The notes under the pieces are model-generated. The model was not told where the DNA came from. It did not search any database and was given only the letters and a program-made list of their open reading frames with translations. From Bugula neritina (taxonomy: Eukaryota; Bryozoa; Gymnolaemata; Cheilostomatida; Bugulidae): 64,000 nucleotides of DNA. The stretch covers positions 10,542,251 through 10,606,250 of the forward strand of contig OZ037773.1 in the NCBI GenBank assembly GCA_964035545.1, read 5' to 3'. This document shows, one piece after another, positions 43,992-57,971 of this stretch. Positions within the stretch are counted from its first letter, which is position 1, and each line of letters begins with the position of its first letter. The position numbers were made by a program, and so were the translations under genes.

Positions 43992-45164
43992 GCGTGTTAT
44001 CGGCATTTCGCAACCCTTGTTTATCCATAACAATGGCTATAATTACTGCAGGATATACAATGTAAAGAATGTGTTTTGTACAGTGCCTCGGAAAGGAAGA
44101 AAACAGTATAAACTATGAGTCGTGTTTACAGGTAATTGACAGTGTTTGTAAATAACTTAAACCGGAAATGTAGTTTGTGCAGGTAAATAAATACATGGCT
44201 CTAAATTGTGGTGGTATAACGCTGTGGACTGACAAAAACACACTGCATGCTTAACAACATTTGAATGAAAATGTCTCACTTTCAGTGACTAGAAGATGAA
44301 GTTGAGTGGTGGCCTGTGGATAAACTGCTGTTATGTAACAGTATTAATATAAATAATATTATAGAGTGTAGACAGCACAAGTTGAAGTACCAGCTTATTA
44401 ACTACTGGTATTCCTAGTAAACCATACTTGGCTAACTAACTAGCAACTAGCAACTAACTAGCAACTAGCAACCAACTAGCAACTAGCAATTAGCAAAACT
44501 ATACCTACACCATATCTACACCATATCTACACCATATCTACACTATATTACATGTACATATATATTCTGCAGTATATTATTTATAGAGACTGGTAACACG
44601 GAGGACTAAGTGTCACATAACTGCGGCTATAAGGCACTTGCAATGTAGAAATAGTTTTGCAATATCCAATGTGAGTAATTGACTGTGTCATTACCTTATA
44701 TGGTGGTGAACCAAGAAGTTAGCTTCTCTGTCTGTCTGTCTGTCTGTGCGTCCACCAGAAGCCCTGACAGGATCAAAGCACCTTTCACTGCAATTTAACA
44801 TGAACTTTTGTGTGATCAACTGTCATTATATCCACCTAATTCTCCCTATCTCTCATAACATCTACCAAATTACTTCTTTAATCTGTTGACAACAATAACA
44901 CACTGAAACATAGTGCTGAATCCTTTCTACCCCCTTATAGAGAGAGAGGGAGGGCGTCAGCCCCCTCCTTGTCTCCTGGTGTCGTGGACTCACCAGTCCT
45001 ATTTTATGTGGATGTTGTTTGCACGACATCATCCAATGTATCATGTTAGATATGCCTAATTATCCACCAGGGGATGGGAAGAAAAAATATTACTTTAGTC
45101 CAGTTTAGCAGCTCAGTTTCCATTCCTCACAGACACTTTACTCAGTTCTAAGAAAGTTGGAGTA

Positions 45165-45612
45165 AAGTTGCGTTTATACCTTCACGATTTTCGGTCAAAA
45201 TTTCAATTTGGCCGGGTTGAAATTTCTCCGAGTTGCATTGCATTGTAAAAGCCACTCGTTGAAATTTTGTACTGTGATAACTTAATCGGCCAATTTTAGA
45301 ATAGGAGTAATAACTCCTTGTAAACATCGTTATTTAGTTATTACTTTGGCGATTAGACAAAGTACTTATACGGTTTTAATTATATAGCCTACGCCTTCTC
45401 AATTATCGCTTTTATGCTTTCCGCTTCACTAATTCACGACGTTTACAAAGGGCATCAAATAGCTATTATGCGAGTCAAATTTCAATTTCAGAAAGTGAGC
45501 AACCGCATCAATATGATTTCAACGAGTTTAAGTTTGACTGTAAAGGGGTACCCGGAAAAGCATTATTAACTTAAACTCGGTACTTTTTTCAGCAGAGGTA
45601 TAAACGCAACTT
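45165..45612. mobile_element. MITE-like element with TA flanks
   Basis: 448-bp element with inverted ends AAGTTGCGTTTATACCT. TA lies on both sides (45163-45164 and 45613-45614), as expected for Tc1/mariner-type insertion. No open frame inside. Confidence 0.7.
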
Positions 45613-45787
45613 TAGAAAAAAGTACCAAGTGTTGGTGTAATCTTGAACCTTTTGCTTAGCTTGTAACGTAATTTATTGTAATTTATCATAAAATAGTACG
45701 AATATAATACAATAACATGTAACATGACATAAAATAGCATTATGCAATAGAACATAACTTGATATACAATAATGTTAATAAGTTACC

Positions 45788-45860
45788 TCAGTGCTAAATA
45801 TAGCGACACTGTCAGCATACAGTACTAAATATAGCTACACTGTTAGCATACAGTACTCTG
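45788..45860. repeat. ~35-bp duplication
   Basis: Two copies with AGTGCTAAATATAGC and ACTGT(T/C)AGCATACAGTACT. Confidence 0.7.
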
Positions 45861-46569
45861 GGAATACCAGAATTACTTTCTTTACTTTGGAGGAAATAAG
45901 ACAAGTGGGTGTTTATTGCGCAATGTAATGGCGGCAGTTTCCTCTCTGCCGTCACATTCTGTTGACTGTGACTTGGCAAGGGTGAGCCTACCAGCATGTG
46001 ACTAAATATAGCAGCTGTGTAATAGCATAACGTTATCAAAATATTATATAGCATGACTTAACTCCATCATAAATAGTTTTGTGTTTATAGGTCAAAGTAA
46101 ATGACTATATTTAATCAGACGCAGGCAGCAGAGTCAGATAAGGAAGCAAAGGTCAAAGGATGGCAGCAATATAAGTGAAATTTGATCAGCATAGAGACAG
46201 CATGGCTATTTGTACAGGTGTCTAATAATATGCTATAATATTCAACTAGTTCTATGAGAGATAACTGGCTATAAGAGAAAATATTAAAGTATGGAGAGAG
46301 TATTTAGTCGTGGGGCAAGGAGCAGAGTGGTTGGCTGTTAGCCAATGGTAGTCTCAGCATACCAGAGTTGTGTCTTAGTGTCTCGCTTAGACTTGCTTCT
46401 TGGTGTCTTCCCACTTGTTGCCTAAGTCCCCTTGTAATCTCTCCTTATAATGAAGAGACAACCAGGGACCCCATGCTAGGCTGAAGCCGGACATGGCAAT
46501 ATGCGATTATTGATTAATAAAGAGGTGTTGACTCACAAAACTGCTTATTATATTATTTGTTATTGGAAA

Positions 46570-46912
46570 ATAAATTGTTTATATGCTCATTCTACATAAC
46601 AGCAGGTAGAATAGGGTCTATATATACTCATTCTATATAACAGCAGGTAGAGTAGGGTTTATATGCTCATTCTACATAACAGCAGGTAGAATAGGGTTTA
46701 TTATATATGCTCATTCTACATAACAGCAGGTAGAGTAGGGTTTATATGCTCATTCTACATAACAGCAGGTAGAATAGGGTTTATATATGCTCATTCTACA
46801 TAACAGCAGGTAGAGTAGGGTTTATATGCTCATTCTACATAACAGCAGGTAGAATAGGGTTTATATATGCTCATTCTACATAACAGCAGGTAGAGTAGGG
46901 TTTATATGTAAA
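46570..46912. repeat. ~38-42-bp minisatellite
   Basis: About nine copies with CTCATTCTACATAACAGCAG and GTAGAATAGGGTTTATAT. Confidence 0.9.
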
Positions 46913-47777
46913 CTGTATGTTGAGTATTATTCTTTTGTAGCATCTTCTACACACCTGCAGTTGAAGTCCCGCAGTGAATGAGTGACATATGGAGTCATAT
47001 GGTGATGAATGTTGTTTTTATTAGACTTTCGGTAACTTTGAAATTCTTCCCCTTTAGTTGGTATTTATAAAATGTTTACCCTCAAGGATTGCAGAGAGAG
47101 AGAGACTAATGACGAAACCACGAGTTGCGAAACCAGCCTGAAGGGTGTAGATCTACGAGAGGATTGCAACAGGAGAGAAGTTGTCAGGTAATTTATTACA
47201 GAGACTTTAGCCGAGTTGGACACTGGATACAGGATCTAGACTATACACTAATTAAATGTGATTCACTCACTACAGCTGACTTCTATTAAAGGTACTGCTG
47301 CTGTTGGGTGTAATCTGGGTAAATATTTAACACGAATGGAATGTGCAGAAAATTGACCTTCAATCACATGATTATGTAAGACTTTGTAATACAATACAAG
47401 TATGCGGCTCTCACATCAACTCTCAAGTCTGGTCTCAATCAACTTACTCAAATTAATCAATGATTACTTCACATTCTCAGCAGTAGAAAGTTATCGGAGA
47501 CGTCAGTCCTGTTGGAAGCCCACCAGTAACTTTTAGGAACACCGTGTGTTGATGTCTGAGCTCCTCCACCTGTGGAAGGCAGCAAAGTCATTTAGACAGC
47601 AGCGTGTGGTCGGGTGTCCAATAGGAAGAGAAGAAAGTTATTTGATTAACAGCGAGTCTAGTAAAAACATTTGTTGTTGAATTGCTCAGCCGATTATGTC
47701 AGCTTAGACAACTTTTGGCCAGCCAGATGTGTTTGAGATGGAGTTGTTGATCTGTGAGCAGATGCTACGTGTTAGTC

Positions 47778-47998
47778 TTGATGGTATCATAGGGTGTCAT
47801 ATGGGGTGTCACATAGGGTATCATATGAGGTGTCACATGGTGTGTCACATGGGGTGTTACATAGTGTGTCGTATGGGGTGTTACATGAGGTGTCACATGG
47901 GGTGTTACATGGGGTGTTACATGGGGTGTCACACGGGATGTCACATGGGGTGTCACATGGGGTGTTACATGGTGTGTCACATGGGGTGTCACATGGTG
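47778..47998. repeat. 12-bp minisatellite
   Basis: GTCACATGGGGT units, about 18 copies, open in several frames on both strands. Confidence 0.85.
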
Positions 47999-48364
47999 TC
48001 AGAGTTAGCCTTTATTTGAATAGTTATACCTTCAATTTTGGAAGACATGAAACTTTACCTCTTCGGAGGTTCTCTGAAGAACAATTTCCAGGGTAGAGAT
48101 AAGTTTGAAGATATTTATCAGAGTGATTACATAACACAGTGAGTTCTCATGCCTGAGGACAGAAGTCCTAGACTAATTGGTCAAGATAAGTCTGTAATAG
48201 CTCATCAGTAACCATGGGGACATGATAACACAGGATTAATTGGACTCATTACTCCTAATAGTTGACACATGAAACACTATTTTGGAGTATTACGTGAGCT
48301 TCTCCCTGACTCAGTGATTCTTTAGGTAGACTGAAACTCTGTGCAGTCTACTTTCATATTTAAT

Positions 48365-48975
48365 CCTAATATATATGTACATCTAGTATATATGTGTGTG
48401 TAATATATGTACATCTAGTATATATGTGTGTGTTATATGTGTATGTAATATATATGTACATCTAGTATATATGTGTGTGTTATATGTGTATGTAATATAT
48501 ATGTACATCTAGTATATATGTATGTATTATATGTGTATGTAATATATATGTACATCTAGTATATATGTGTGTACATCTAGTATATAATATGTATGTAATA
48601 TATATGTACATCTAGTATATATGTGTGTGTATTATACATTTACATTTAGTATATATATGTATGTAATATATATGTGTTTATGTGCATGTAATGTTTGTAT
48701 ATATATGTGTGTAACATATGTGTATATATGGGTGTGTAATATACATGTATTAGTAATATATATGTATAAGTAATATATATGTATTAGTAATATATATGTA
48801 TTAGTAATATATATGTATAAGTAATATATATGTATAAGTAATATATATGTATAAGTAATATATATGTATAAGTAATATATATGTATTAGTAATATATATG
48901 TATAAGTAATATATATGTATTAGTAATATATATGTATAAGTAATATATATGTATTAGTAATATATGGGTATTAGA
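48365..48975. repeat. Two adjoining TATATG-rich arrays
   Basis: First half: ATATGTACATCTAGTATAT units. Second half (48735-48975): GTAATATATATGTATTA units of about 17 bases. Confidence 0.85.
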
Positions 48976-50569
48976 AAGCAGGGGGGATAAAACCTCCCCA
49001 TTTCTAGGAGGCTGAGTCATATCTTTGTCTCGGAACAGAAGATATGATGAGTTTCTATCTTCTGCTGTGATTCAGACTACAAAGAAGGATATTCAGTCAT
49101 TCTGCTCTAGTAGAAGGAAATCTCAGTGCAATGTCGGCAGAAATGTGTGGGCCGTTGACTAACCACCCGTCATTAGACTAAGTTCAAACAGTTCATCTCC
49201 CAATCAATCATATATATAAATATGTTTGAAGGGTGTTTGCCAAGTTATTAGTTTGTGAATTCAATATGATCCAGGGTCGAGGCAATTAGATGCTCACAAG
49301 AGATATTGTGTTGATATTTACCAGTGCATTCACTGATTCATCCTCCACTCTGTTTGATGTTCAACAGATTTATGTACTGGTTGAGTCTCATTAGGCCAGA
49401 ACTCGGCAACACTCACTGGACCACCACCTTCCCCCCCCCACCCGTGCACTGAGAACACATACTTGGGGTTTAGGCTACGTTTGTTGTGCTTACACTTGTG
49501 GTAGTAGTGACTGACACTCACAATGAATATAAACTAGATGGTGTAAAAATATAGGTTTATTCAAATCCATTTTTTGCTCTGCTAGTATTTTTTGCAGTTT
49601 TATCACCAGCTAGTGTCTGGGTTCACTGCTAAACCCCAAGTCATGCCGATAGTATAAATTAATACCCATTATTAGTCAGTGATATGGACCTGTGAGTAGA
49701 AATTCTGGTTTTTTAATAATGTTTATCTGCTTTTATCACACTGCGGCTTGACTGAGGTGTCTACTGCAAACCACACGCCACAAACCACCTTCTAAACCAG
49801 CCTTGTCAAAGGATGTGCCATGCAGAAGAGATATAGTTACACAGTAACTATGGTGGCTGATGAAACCACTGGAGTAGCAATACCCTGATGTGACAAGCTC
49901 ACTGCTTCATCTAGCTAGCCGAATATCAATCCTATTATTAGTGCAGGATTATTTGATACTGCAACATAAACACCCTTCTCTTCATCTCCTTTGTCTTTCT
50001 GCCATATCTTCCTTCTTCAATCAAACACCATCCTAAGAAATGTGAAACTCCCATAACTCTGGTGTCTTTTAGAAGGTGAAATTGATACTCCATCCTCTTA
50101 CATAATTACTGCCTCAGTACAATGCCGCTGCTCTATCACAATGCCACGCTGCTCTAGTGTCAACTGTACATCCTGTGTAACTTACCGCCAATAAGTTAGT
50201 TACAATGGTCAAGTAGACTCGAGTGCAAACCAAGTACTCCTCTACAGCTCCAGAATATCAAATACTGTGTAGGACATGTCAATATGTTATGAGAATTGAT
50301 ACTTTTTAAGGAGTGGAATGTCTGCATAGGATTTGCTTTCTTGTATTTATTCAAGGGTTGAGTGTTGATGTACACTTATCCCTCAATCCAGCTGGTATGT
50401 TTCTGTTTGGCTTCCACTTGAAGCCAATGAATATGTAAATATTTATAGTATAAATTTATTCATAAACAATAATATATTAATTCATGACGAAATTCTAATT
50501 TTTACCAGTGTGTAGTAGTCGCTGTAATTATTTATATTTTTGTACTGGCAAAAAATATAATGCTAGCAC

Positions 50570-50712
50570 AGTCTATGTTATATAAACAGCTAGCACACTC
50601 TATGTTCTATAAACAGCTAGCACACTCTATGTTCTATAAACAGCTAGCACACTCTATGTTCTATAAACATCTAGCACAGTCTATGTCATATAAACAGCTA
50701 GCACACTCTGTG
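50570..50712. repeat. 27-bp minisatellite
   Basis: Five copies of a unit with CTAGCACACTCTATGTTCTA. Confidence 0.85.
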
Positions 50713-51324
50713 TTATGTTTTTTACAATAGAAAAGGGTGCAGTGTTACATCATGTTTGCTAAGCTAATTTCTTTATTGACACTGATAAAATCTTCCTTTG
50801 TGAGCAGAAGATGTATTAAATAAGAGCGTATTAAGTAAACAGAAGAAGGCCGTGTGAGATTGAAAGAGGTAATGAAGATGAGTAAGATAGGAGAGGGTGC
50901 TGATTAGACTGGTTTACATAATACAGTGTGCCGGGTGCCTCCGGAACAATGTCTTATCTGAGCCCGTCTCCTCCAGCCTACTGTTTGTATATTTGTTCTG
51001 CTGAACCAGCTTATAGTGTTACACCGAGTCCCTCATTGTCCTCCCTGTGATTCAGCTCTCTCTCTCAGACAACCGCAATTCTGTCTGCTCAGTTATAAAT
51101 TAGTTTTTAATTGATTATAAATTGATGTCTAGCTTGCGTCACGTTACAGGAAGGTGTGAAGTTGAGAAGATGACAAAATTCCTCATTTATTGCTGCTTCA
51201 TTATAAACTATTCATTGTCGTTTTATATTTGCTTATTTTTAGTATTTATTTGAAATAAAATGTCCTTTATTTATATAACTGTTAGATTCATGAATATGAA
51301 AATTAATCTGTTTACTTGTTACAA

Positions 51325-51480
51325 TCTATAGTATATAGTATAGTATAGTATAATATAGTATAGTATAATATAATATAATATAGTATAGTATAGTATAGTA
51401 TAGCACAGTTATATAGTATAGTATTATAGCATAGTATAGTACAGTATATTATAGTGTTGTATGGTATAGCATAGGTAGAT
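51325..51480. repeat. TAGTA/TATAG simple repeat
   Basis: Imperfect pentamer run TAGTATAGTATAATATAG. Confidence 0.8.
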
Positions 51481-52634
51481 ATAGCGTAGATATAGTTTAG
51501 TGTAGGTATTTGTTGACCTAGATCAGATAATGCTATCAACACAAATCTACAGCTACTGGCTTTTTTCTTAGCCATAAACTAACCCTAATTATTTTTGACT
51601 GCTTTAAATTTATGTTAGTAATTTAATTTTCTGCAAAACAGTTGATAGCCGGATTCTACGGAGTTATCTTGGTGATTCACTACTATTCAGATGTTATTCT
51701 CATTTTACTTTATCTGATTGACAACTCTTTATGTTATCTTTTGTTTACAAGAGCTTCGAATGCCTGCATACTGTGCGTGTATTGAGACTGTAGATTGTAG
51801 ACTGTAGAGAGTATTGAGGCGCGAATACCAGCGTCAAACAATCCGACCATTATCATAGTGGAGGAGCTGCATATGTACACTGTGGATGTGTACACTGTGG
51901 TTACGGCTATTGTGGGCCTGTGGTTACCGCTATTGTGGGCCTCTAGACCTGTAGCACCTCCTTCCAATAATAAACATAACCGTATCTTCATTTATGAATT
52001 CAAATTCTCATATCCTCAAAGTCAAGGTTGAATATTGTAATATTATACTGTATTGTTATTATATTTTACGGTATTGTTATTATAATATTGTATTGCAATA
52101 TAATATTATATTATAATATTATACAATAAACTAGGCTACAATGTAGTCTATTGCATTCTCTTATTTTATACATAATACAATAAAATATTGTATATGTTAT
52201 ATTGTATTTATATTTTATATAATATAGCACAATTTACAGCATACTACATATAATGTATTATTATTTTGTGAAAACAAGAAATTTGTAACAGTAAAGGAAA
52301 ATGATAGCTACAAGATGTGTTGTATTCATAGCTGTCCTTAAAATAAAAGTTAGTCAACAAAATATTTTTCATACTTTCTCCATAAAAGAGAAACAAAAAA
52401 GTTGGTAACTTATAAAATAGACACACACATAGAATATATATAACATACATCTCTCTGTCATTTGAATATTGGTAGAATTTGATGTAAAATGTAGAATTTT
52501 GTAACGCTGAGTCAAGATGAAAATATTTCGTCATCACTTGAAATTAGACATTATAACAACTGTCCTGTGTCGCAATGCATTGAAGATAGATGATGGATTT
52601 CACAACGTTTGTTTGTAGCTTTCTATTCCCAGAT

Positions 52635-52785
52635 GGATAGTATGTAATACCAGCACAGTATCACATATTACTATAATATATTACCAGTGTCACATATTAC
52701 TATATTATAATATAACCAGTATCACATATTACTATAATATATTACCAGTATCACATATTACTATATTATATTACCACGCAGTATA
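52635..52785. repeat. ~29-bp repeat
   Basis: About four copies with CCAGTATCACATATTACTAT. Confidence 0.75.
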
Positions 52786-53989
52786 TTATATTCAGAATGT
52801 CAATTTAGTTTCATGTCATTGATAATACTTTGCCCAAATAAAGCAATTCATCAGATTTGATGTGTTCCTATTTTTGTTTTTTTCTTTGTTCGTTTTTAGG
52901 ATTATAAAAGAATCAGCTGGTACTTGAAATTACAATACTTTTATTAGGAGTCAAGGTTTGGGGGTGAGTTAGGACTCCTTCTAATCCTCTCTCTTGCTTT
53001 ATGATTTCAACTACTGCTTCAAGTACTTGCTATAAATTAATGTACCAGCTAACATTGAATAGTAAAATATTAATACAAAGTTTAAAGATATTGTGAAACA
53101 ATTCTCCTTCAAGTAGTAATTTAATTCTTTCCATCAGTGAAAGCTATTTAAGTGATGTTTTTATGATCATCAATTTACATAAGTCAGTGTTAAATGACAT
53201 CAGCCAGCATGTGCTCCAAGTTGCCTGTATATGCTGTATATGACATTGCTAGCTAAGTGCTCTCTCTATATAGGTATGATGACACTGGTGTGAAGTGCTC
53301 AACCTGACACTCTACAGGTGATTTACTTACTCGCACAATTTGTAACAATATAACAACAAAGTGCAAACAATGTTGAATCAGGGAATATCTAGTATATCTC
53401 TCGTAGCAGTATTTGTTCAGCATTAACAGGATTTACTTACCTTATACAAGCTATTGGAATACAAATGGCTTTTTTGATACTTTTTAAAGGAATTTGAGTA
53501 CCAATTTATAAGTTAATTATAGACACAACACTTGAACACCAAACTACTCGATGGTGCCGAAAAGGTACCTGATGTTACTACAACATATATAGTGGGCATA
53601 TAGTGAGCGTATAGTAAACCTAATATAATGAAAATACTATAGTGGACATATAGTGGACATATAGTGAACATATAGTGAAAGTACGTGACCGTATATATAG
53701 CAGTGTTTGATATAAGAGTTGGACACAGGCCATATCTCTAGCCTTGGCTATGCGTTTGGCAGTTGGGTTTGGCAGTTGGAGCTCTGAATAGCCAGCCTGT
53801 TTCATGGAATGCACCGCCATCACCTCATACTGTTTATTCAATCAAGCGTCAACTGCTGGAAATATATATGACTGGGAGAACTGGTTTAATGCTATAAAAA
53901 CATTCTAGTTTTTGCTTTTTTGACAAAAAGTTGGCTGCATACAGTGCAGTATGCTATTATCATAGCAGCTGTGATTAATGTTGTAGATC

Positions 53990-54155
53990 ATTTATACTAC
54001 TTAGAGTTAGTGGTAGCAGTAGTGATAGTATAGTAGTAGCAGCAGCTGCAGTACCAGTAGCAATATATCAACACCAATAGTAATAGCTGGAGTAGTTAGT
54101 ACTAGTAGTGATAGTACTAGTAGTGATAGTACCATTAGTGATAGTACTAGTAGAG
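53990..54155. repeat. AGTAGTGATAGTACT repeat
   Basis: Degenerate 15-18-base units. Confidence 0.7.
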
Positions 54156-56021
54156 TGGTATAGGGTTGAGGAGTGGCAGTAGCACTAGGGTCTTCTAGAA
54201 GTGGAAGTATAGTAGTGGCAGTAAAGATATATTCTTTTATTCAGACTAGAGTTTGTGTTGCAGTTAGAGAGACTGGACACCTCGTGGACGTACCCACGTG
54301 TTGCTCAACAAACACTCGCTACTCTCTTATCTCAGCTACTTCATCAGGCTCACCCATCCCCTGTAAAGTGTGGCAATTAACATCCTATCTCTCTGGTCTA
54401 CATCACTCATGACTAGTCTAATATTTGCTCACAGATACTAATACCCTCCCCGATAAGGCCAGCATGATTCTTACAAGTCCCCTAAACTTTTGGTAAGGAC
54501 TGTGTTGGTATGCCCCTTACTGCTGAAGCATAGCCTTAGACTGAGAGCCTGTGTAGAAGCTGGGGGACTGCGGTGTACTACATACCCCCAATAGAAGGCC
54601 ACTCCAGGCCTCAAGTGCTGTGAGAATTGTCAACATAGCAGATAGCATTATGTACCCTCTTGAGCTCAACTGTCTTTACAAATTTACCTTTCGAGATTAA
54701 TTGCACCACTCTAGAATAACCAAGTGTTGATTTCTCAATAAAATGAAAAGCTATTTGTTTTAGCAATCTTATCTTCAACTCCACTTGAAGATGTGCAAAA
54801 ATATAATATTATTTTAATAAATTTTTTGTTTGAAGTGAAGTCAAACATTAATCAAGTTACGTTTATCAGCTTGATCTACTTGGCACTCTACCAAAGTATC
54901 TCTCTTCGGATCTCCGATCCTCCTTTTTAGATACTGAATGGTGGAATCTATTTGCAGAGCTTCATCCTGGTCTGAAATTCTACCAAACAAAATTAATTCA
55001 AGTTTAAAAGGCAGATTTCAGTCAGAAAAGTCTTGCCAACTGTTGAGTGTAGACTTATGAGTGATATGTGCGCGAGCTGGGGTCTCCAACCACTGGTTGA
55101 CCTATTCTGGTACAGTCTCTGCCTAAGGAACTTGGCAGTTTTTGCCCATTTAGATAAGGCACTAGTCCAGTAGCCAGAGAGGCTAAACTCTGCGGCTAAT
55201 ATTGATTTCCCTGATCTGTGGAGCATGTCTCACTCCTTCCTCGGTGAAGATCTTTCATAACTCTTCTCTTTCATTACCACACTGGGTGAAAAAACTACTC
55301 TGTCAACATACTTTATTGCCTGAGTCTGTGAAACACATAAAAAGTTTTATTTAATTTCCACTCTTTGATAGAATTTGTACCACATCTGGGTTTCTGGAGG
55401 TGAACCACCAAAGGCGTAATCTATGTATATATTCCCACTGGTTCTGCCATTCTACCTTCTACAATAAATCACATTTCCTCATTTATTTCACACCATTACA
55501 ATCATTAAAAGCAGCCCCTTAAAGTGGAAAAAATCCCCCCTCCCCCTTACAGCACACTAATCCCTCCTCTCCTCCTCCTGACAGCAAACACTTGATGTTT
55601 GCTGTTAGAGCTGATAGAAATCCCCTGACCAGACTGTTAGTCTAAGTATCAACGCTGTATGTAACTAAGGAGGTGGGGTGGGTCACTGCCCAAACTCTAG
55701 TAATATTATGTAATTTGCTCACCATTCAACCAGCAATTCATCATGTTGGTGTTATAGTAAGAATTCGCTCTCTCTAGGTGACACTTGACAATGAATATTA
55801 ACTGAATATTGAGCAATGGGGACTGCCATGGAAACAGCTGGTAATTTCATGCTAATTCTATGGTTCGCAGCCAGCAACTTCAGAATAACTCAGCTTTCAT
55901 TGTCCAATAATTGACTTTTTATTTTGATTTATTCATGAAATGAGGATATATTGTATAGCTGAGATATTTATGAATATTTTGCATTAGAAATGTGCCAACC
56001 TTTTGATGGTGTGAGAGGAGT

Positions 56022-56285
56022 ATAGGTGGCTAGTCATATGACCTACAACCATCACTACCTCAGTCACTCTCTATATGCCATATGACCTGCAACCATCACT
56101 ACCTCAGTCACTCTCTATATGCCATATGACCTGCAACCATCACTACCTCAGTCACTCTCTATATGCCATATGACCTGCAACCATCACTACCTCAGTCACT
56201 CTCTATATTCCATATGACCTACAACCATCACTACCTCAGTCACTCTCTTTATGCCATATGACCTACAACCATCACTACCTCATCA
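56022..56285. repeat. 45-bp minisatellite
   Basis: Six copies with CATATGACCTGCAACCATCA and CTACCTCAGTCACTCTC. Confidence 0.9.
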
Positions 56286-56827
56286 CCATCTAAAGTTTTG
56301 GCCTGAAAAGTCAAACTTGAAGTCCATATTTTAGAAATTTTAATATGAAAACCTTAAAGTAATGATTATGTTACAAGATATTCCCAGGTACATCAAGTGG
56401 AAGCTGAAGAGAGGATAGTGTGATGAGAATACTAGGTAATATATTTTCTGTTTTTTAGATTCAACAGTTGCCAGAATACATAAACATACAGGCAGTACAG
56501 CTGGTGATGTAAGTGGAATACCAGTTGGCTGGTTTGCTAAGACATAAAAAGTAACATCAAAGGAATTATTTTGTTATATCATAGTTTAGCTGAGATCTAT
56601 AAGTCCTCAAGGCTAAACGGACACCTCCCACCCTCCCTTACTTTCAAAGTAACCCGGACATAGCAATAGAGGTTTAGGCTGAAAATAAATTAGTTTTATC
56701 ACCAATCTGGAGACTTCAATCAACTCATGAGAAGATTTGAGGAAACTCCAGTATTTCAAACAGGAGATGAGATAGGCCAATAGGGTGTCCAGAATGTTAC
56801 CTGCACTTCTGCTATATGCTGGACAGC

Positions 56828-56881
56828 CGCTAAACCCCCTCCAAACCCCCTCCAAACCCCCTCCAAACCCCTTCCAAACCA
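56828..56881. repeat. 11-bp CCTCCAAACCC repeat
   Basis: Five copies; pyrimidine/purine strand bias. Confidence 0.8.
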
Positions 56882-57898
56882 CCAGAAAATATTATACTGG
56901 ATCTCCTTGTTAACCCCCAGAAAACCCCCTTTAAACCTTTAGCACACCCTGCAAGTCATTTCTCAGCTCATTGTTGTTCTGCATTGCAACCAATCAGCCG
57001 AATAAGAAAGGCAAATATTTTGACAATAGCTGCTACTCTACAGGCCTTTGTGTGTGTTTACATATATGTGACTAATGGAGCTCAGGAAAATAGAGAGAAA
57101 TAACAACTTAGTGTCACAGTGTTTCCAATTTGTTTATTTGTTTACAGAGCAAATTGGTAACATACAGCCTGAAGCCCTGCACAGTGTGCGTGCATTGCGG
57201 GAGGTGTAACATGGCCCTCAGCCTGATCTATGTTGGCAATGATTTCAGACACTAGATAAAATCTTGTTGCTAATGTATGCCTGTATTATGTGAATATAGG
57301 ACTTCTGGTGTGTCTATTATATTATCATTTCTTGCCTTACATTTCCTCTAGCCAGCCTAAATAGAAAAGTCACTTTCTGTTGATTTTCTCAATTGCATAA
57401 CTTAGTAATAATAATGCAATCTTATTTCTTACTCATCACTGAACAGACCATTGTTTCTATGACAATAAGATGTAAACAAGAAGTTGAAAGGCCAAGGTCA
57501 ATTAAGATGTTTCATTGAATTGCTATTTGTATAAGTTATTATTTATCATAACTAAGAAGTGTCAATCAGTCATCAGTCACAAAGAGTATACTCAACTTTA
57601 TCTTCTGTAAACAGTTACACAACTAGTGTCAATATAGCAATCACTTCTGTCACCTTGTGAGCAGCCCATCACATGGCAGGATCTCTTCTCTCACTCCTCT
57701 GACTCCTTCTTTAGGATTATGTTACTGTACAGTGTAGATGGTTCAATTTTTAAAATATTGTTTTGTTGTAGATGTAGATCGACATTTTGTGCAAAATGTA
57801 GCAATATTTCACTAAAAATTACCATTTCTTCAAGCGAGAACGCTTGCAAATTTATGAATTAGTAATATAAACCTATAAATACATTTAATACGTCATGT

Positions 57899-57971
57899 GC
57901 CTCGATAGCGCAGTAGGCAGCGCGTCAGTCTCATAATCTGAAGGTCGTGAGTTCGATCCTCACTCGGGGCA
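57899..57971 (+). tRNA. trnM-CAU: Elongator tRNA-Met (CAU)
   Basis: 73 bases. The acceptor stem GCCTCGA pairs with TCGGGGC. The anticodon loop is CTCATAA with CAT. The A box AGCGCAGTAGGCAGCGC and the B box GTTCGATCC are intact. The sequence is nearly the animal elongator tRNA-Met. A run of seven T begins two bases after the discriminator A and serves as Pol III terminator. No intron. The 3' CCA is not encoded, as expected in a eukaryote. Confidence 0.97.

Larger units (their letters stand above)
43505..57898. other. Gene-poor region upstream of ZFP36
   Basis: About 14 kb with no gene I can support. It holds the ZFP36 promoter, a TCTG microsatellite near 44728, a second MITE-like element, minisatellites listed separately and AT-rich unique sequence. 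Candidate exons at 47072-47187, 56459-56508 and 57148-57255 are discussed as findings. Confidence 0.5.

Noticed and set aside
43702-44028. 108-codon minus-strand frame above ZFP36
   Set aside because: No recognisable domain; it lies in the ZFP36 upstream region, and length alone is weak evidence.
44115-44131. ATGAGTCGTGTTTACAG followed by GTAATT, like a tiny first exon
   Set aside because: No phase-matched second exon found downstream.
44862-45044. Minus-strand frame reminiscent of retroelement debris
   Set aside because: Too short and without diagnostic residues.
54993-55226. 77-codon minus-strand frame suggestive of a transposon relic
   Set aside because: No catalytic motif or terminal repeats seen.
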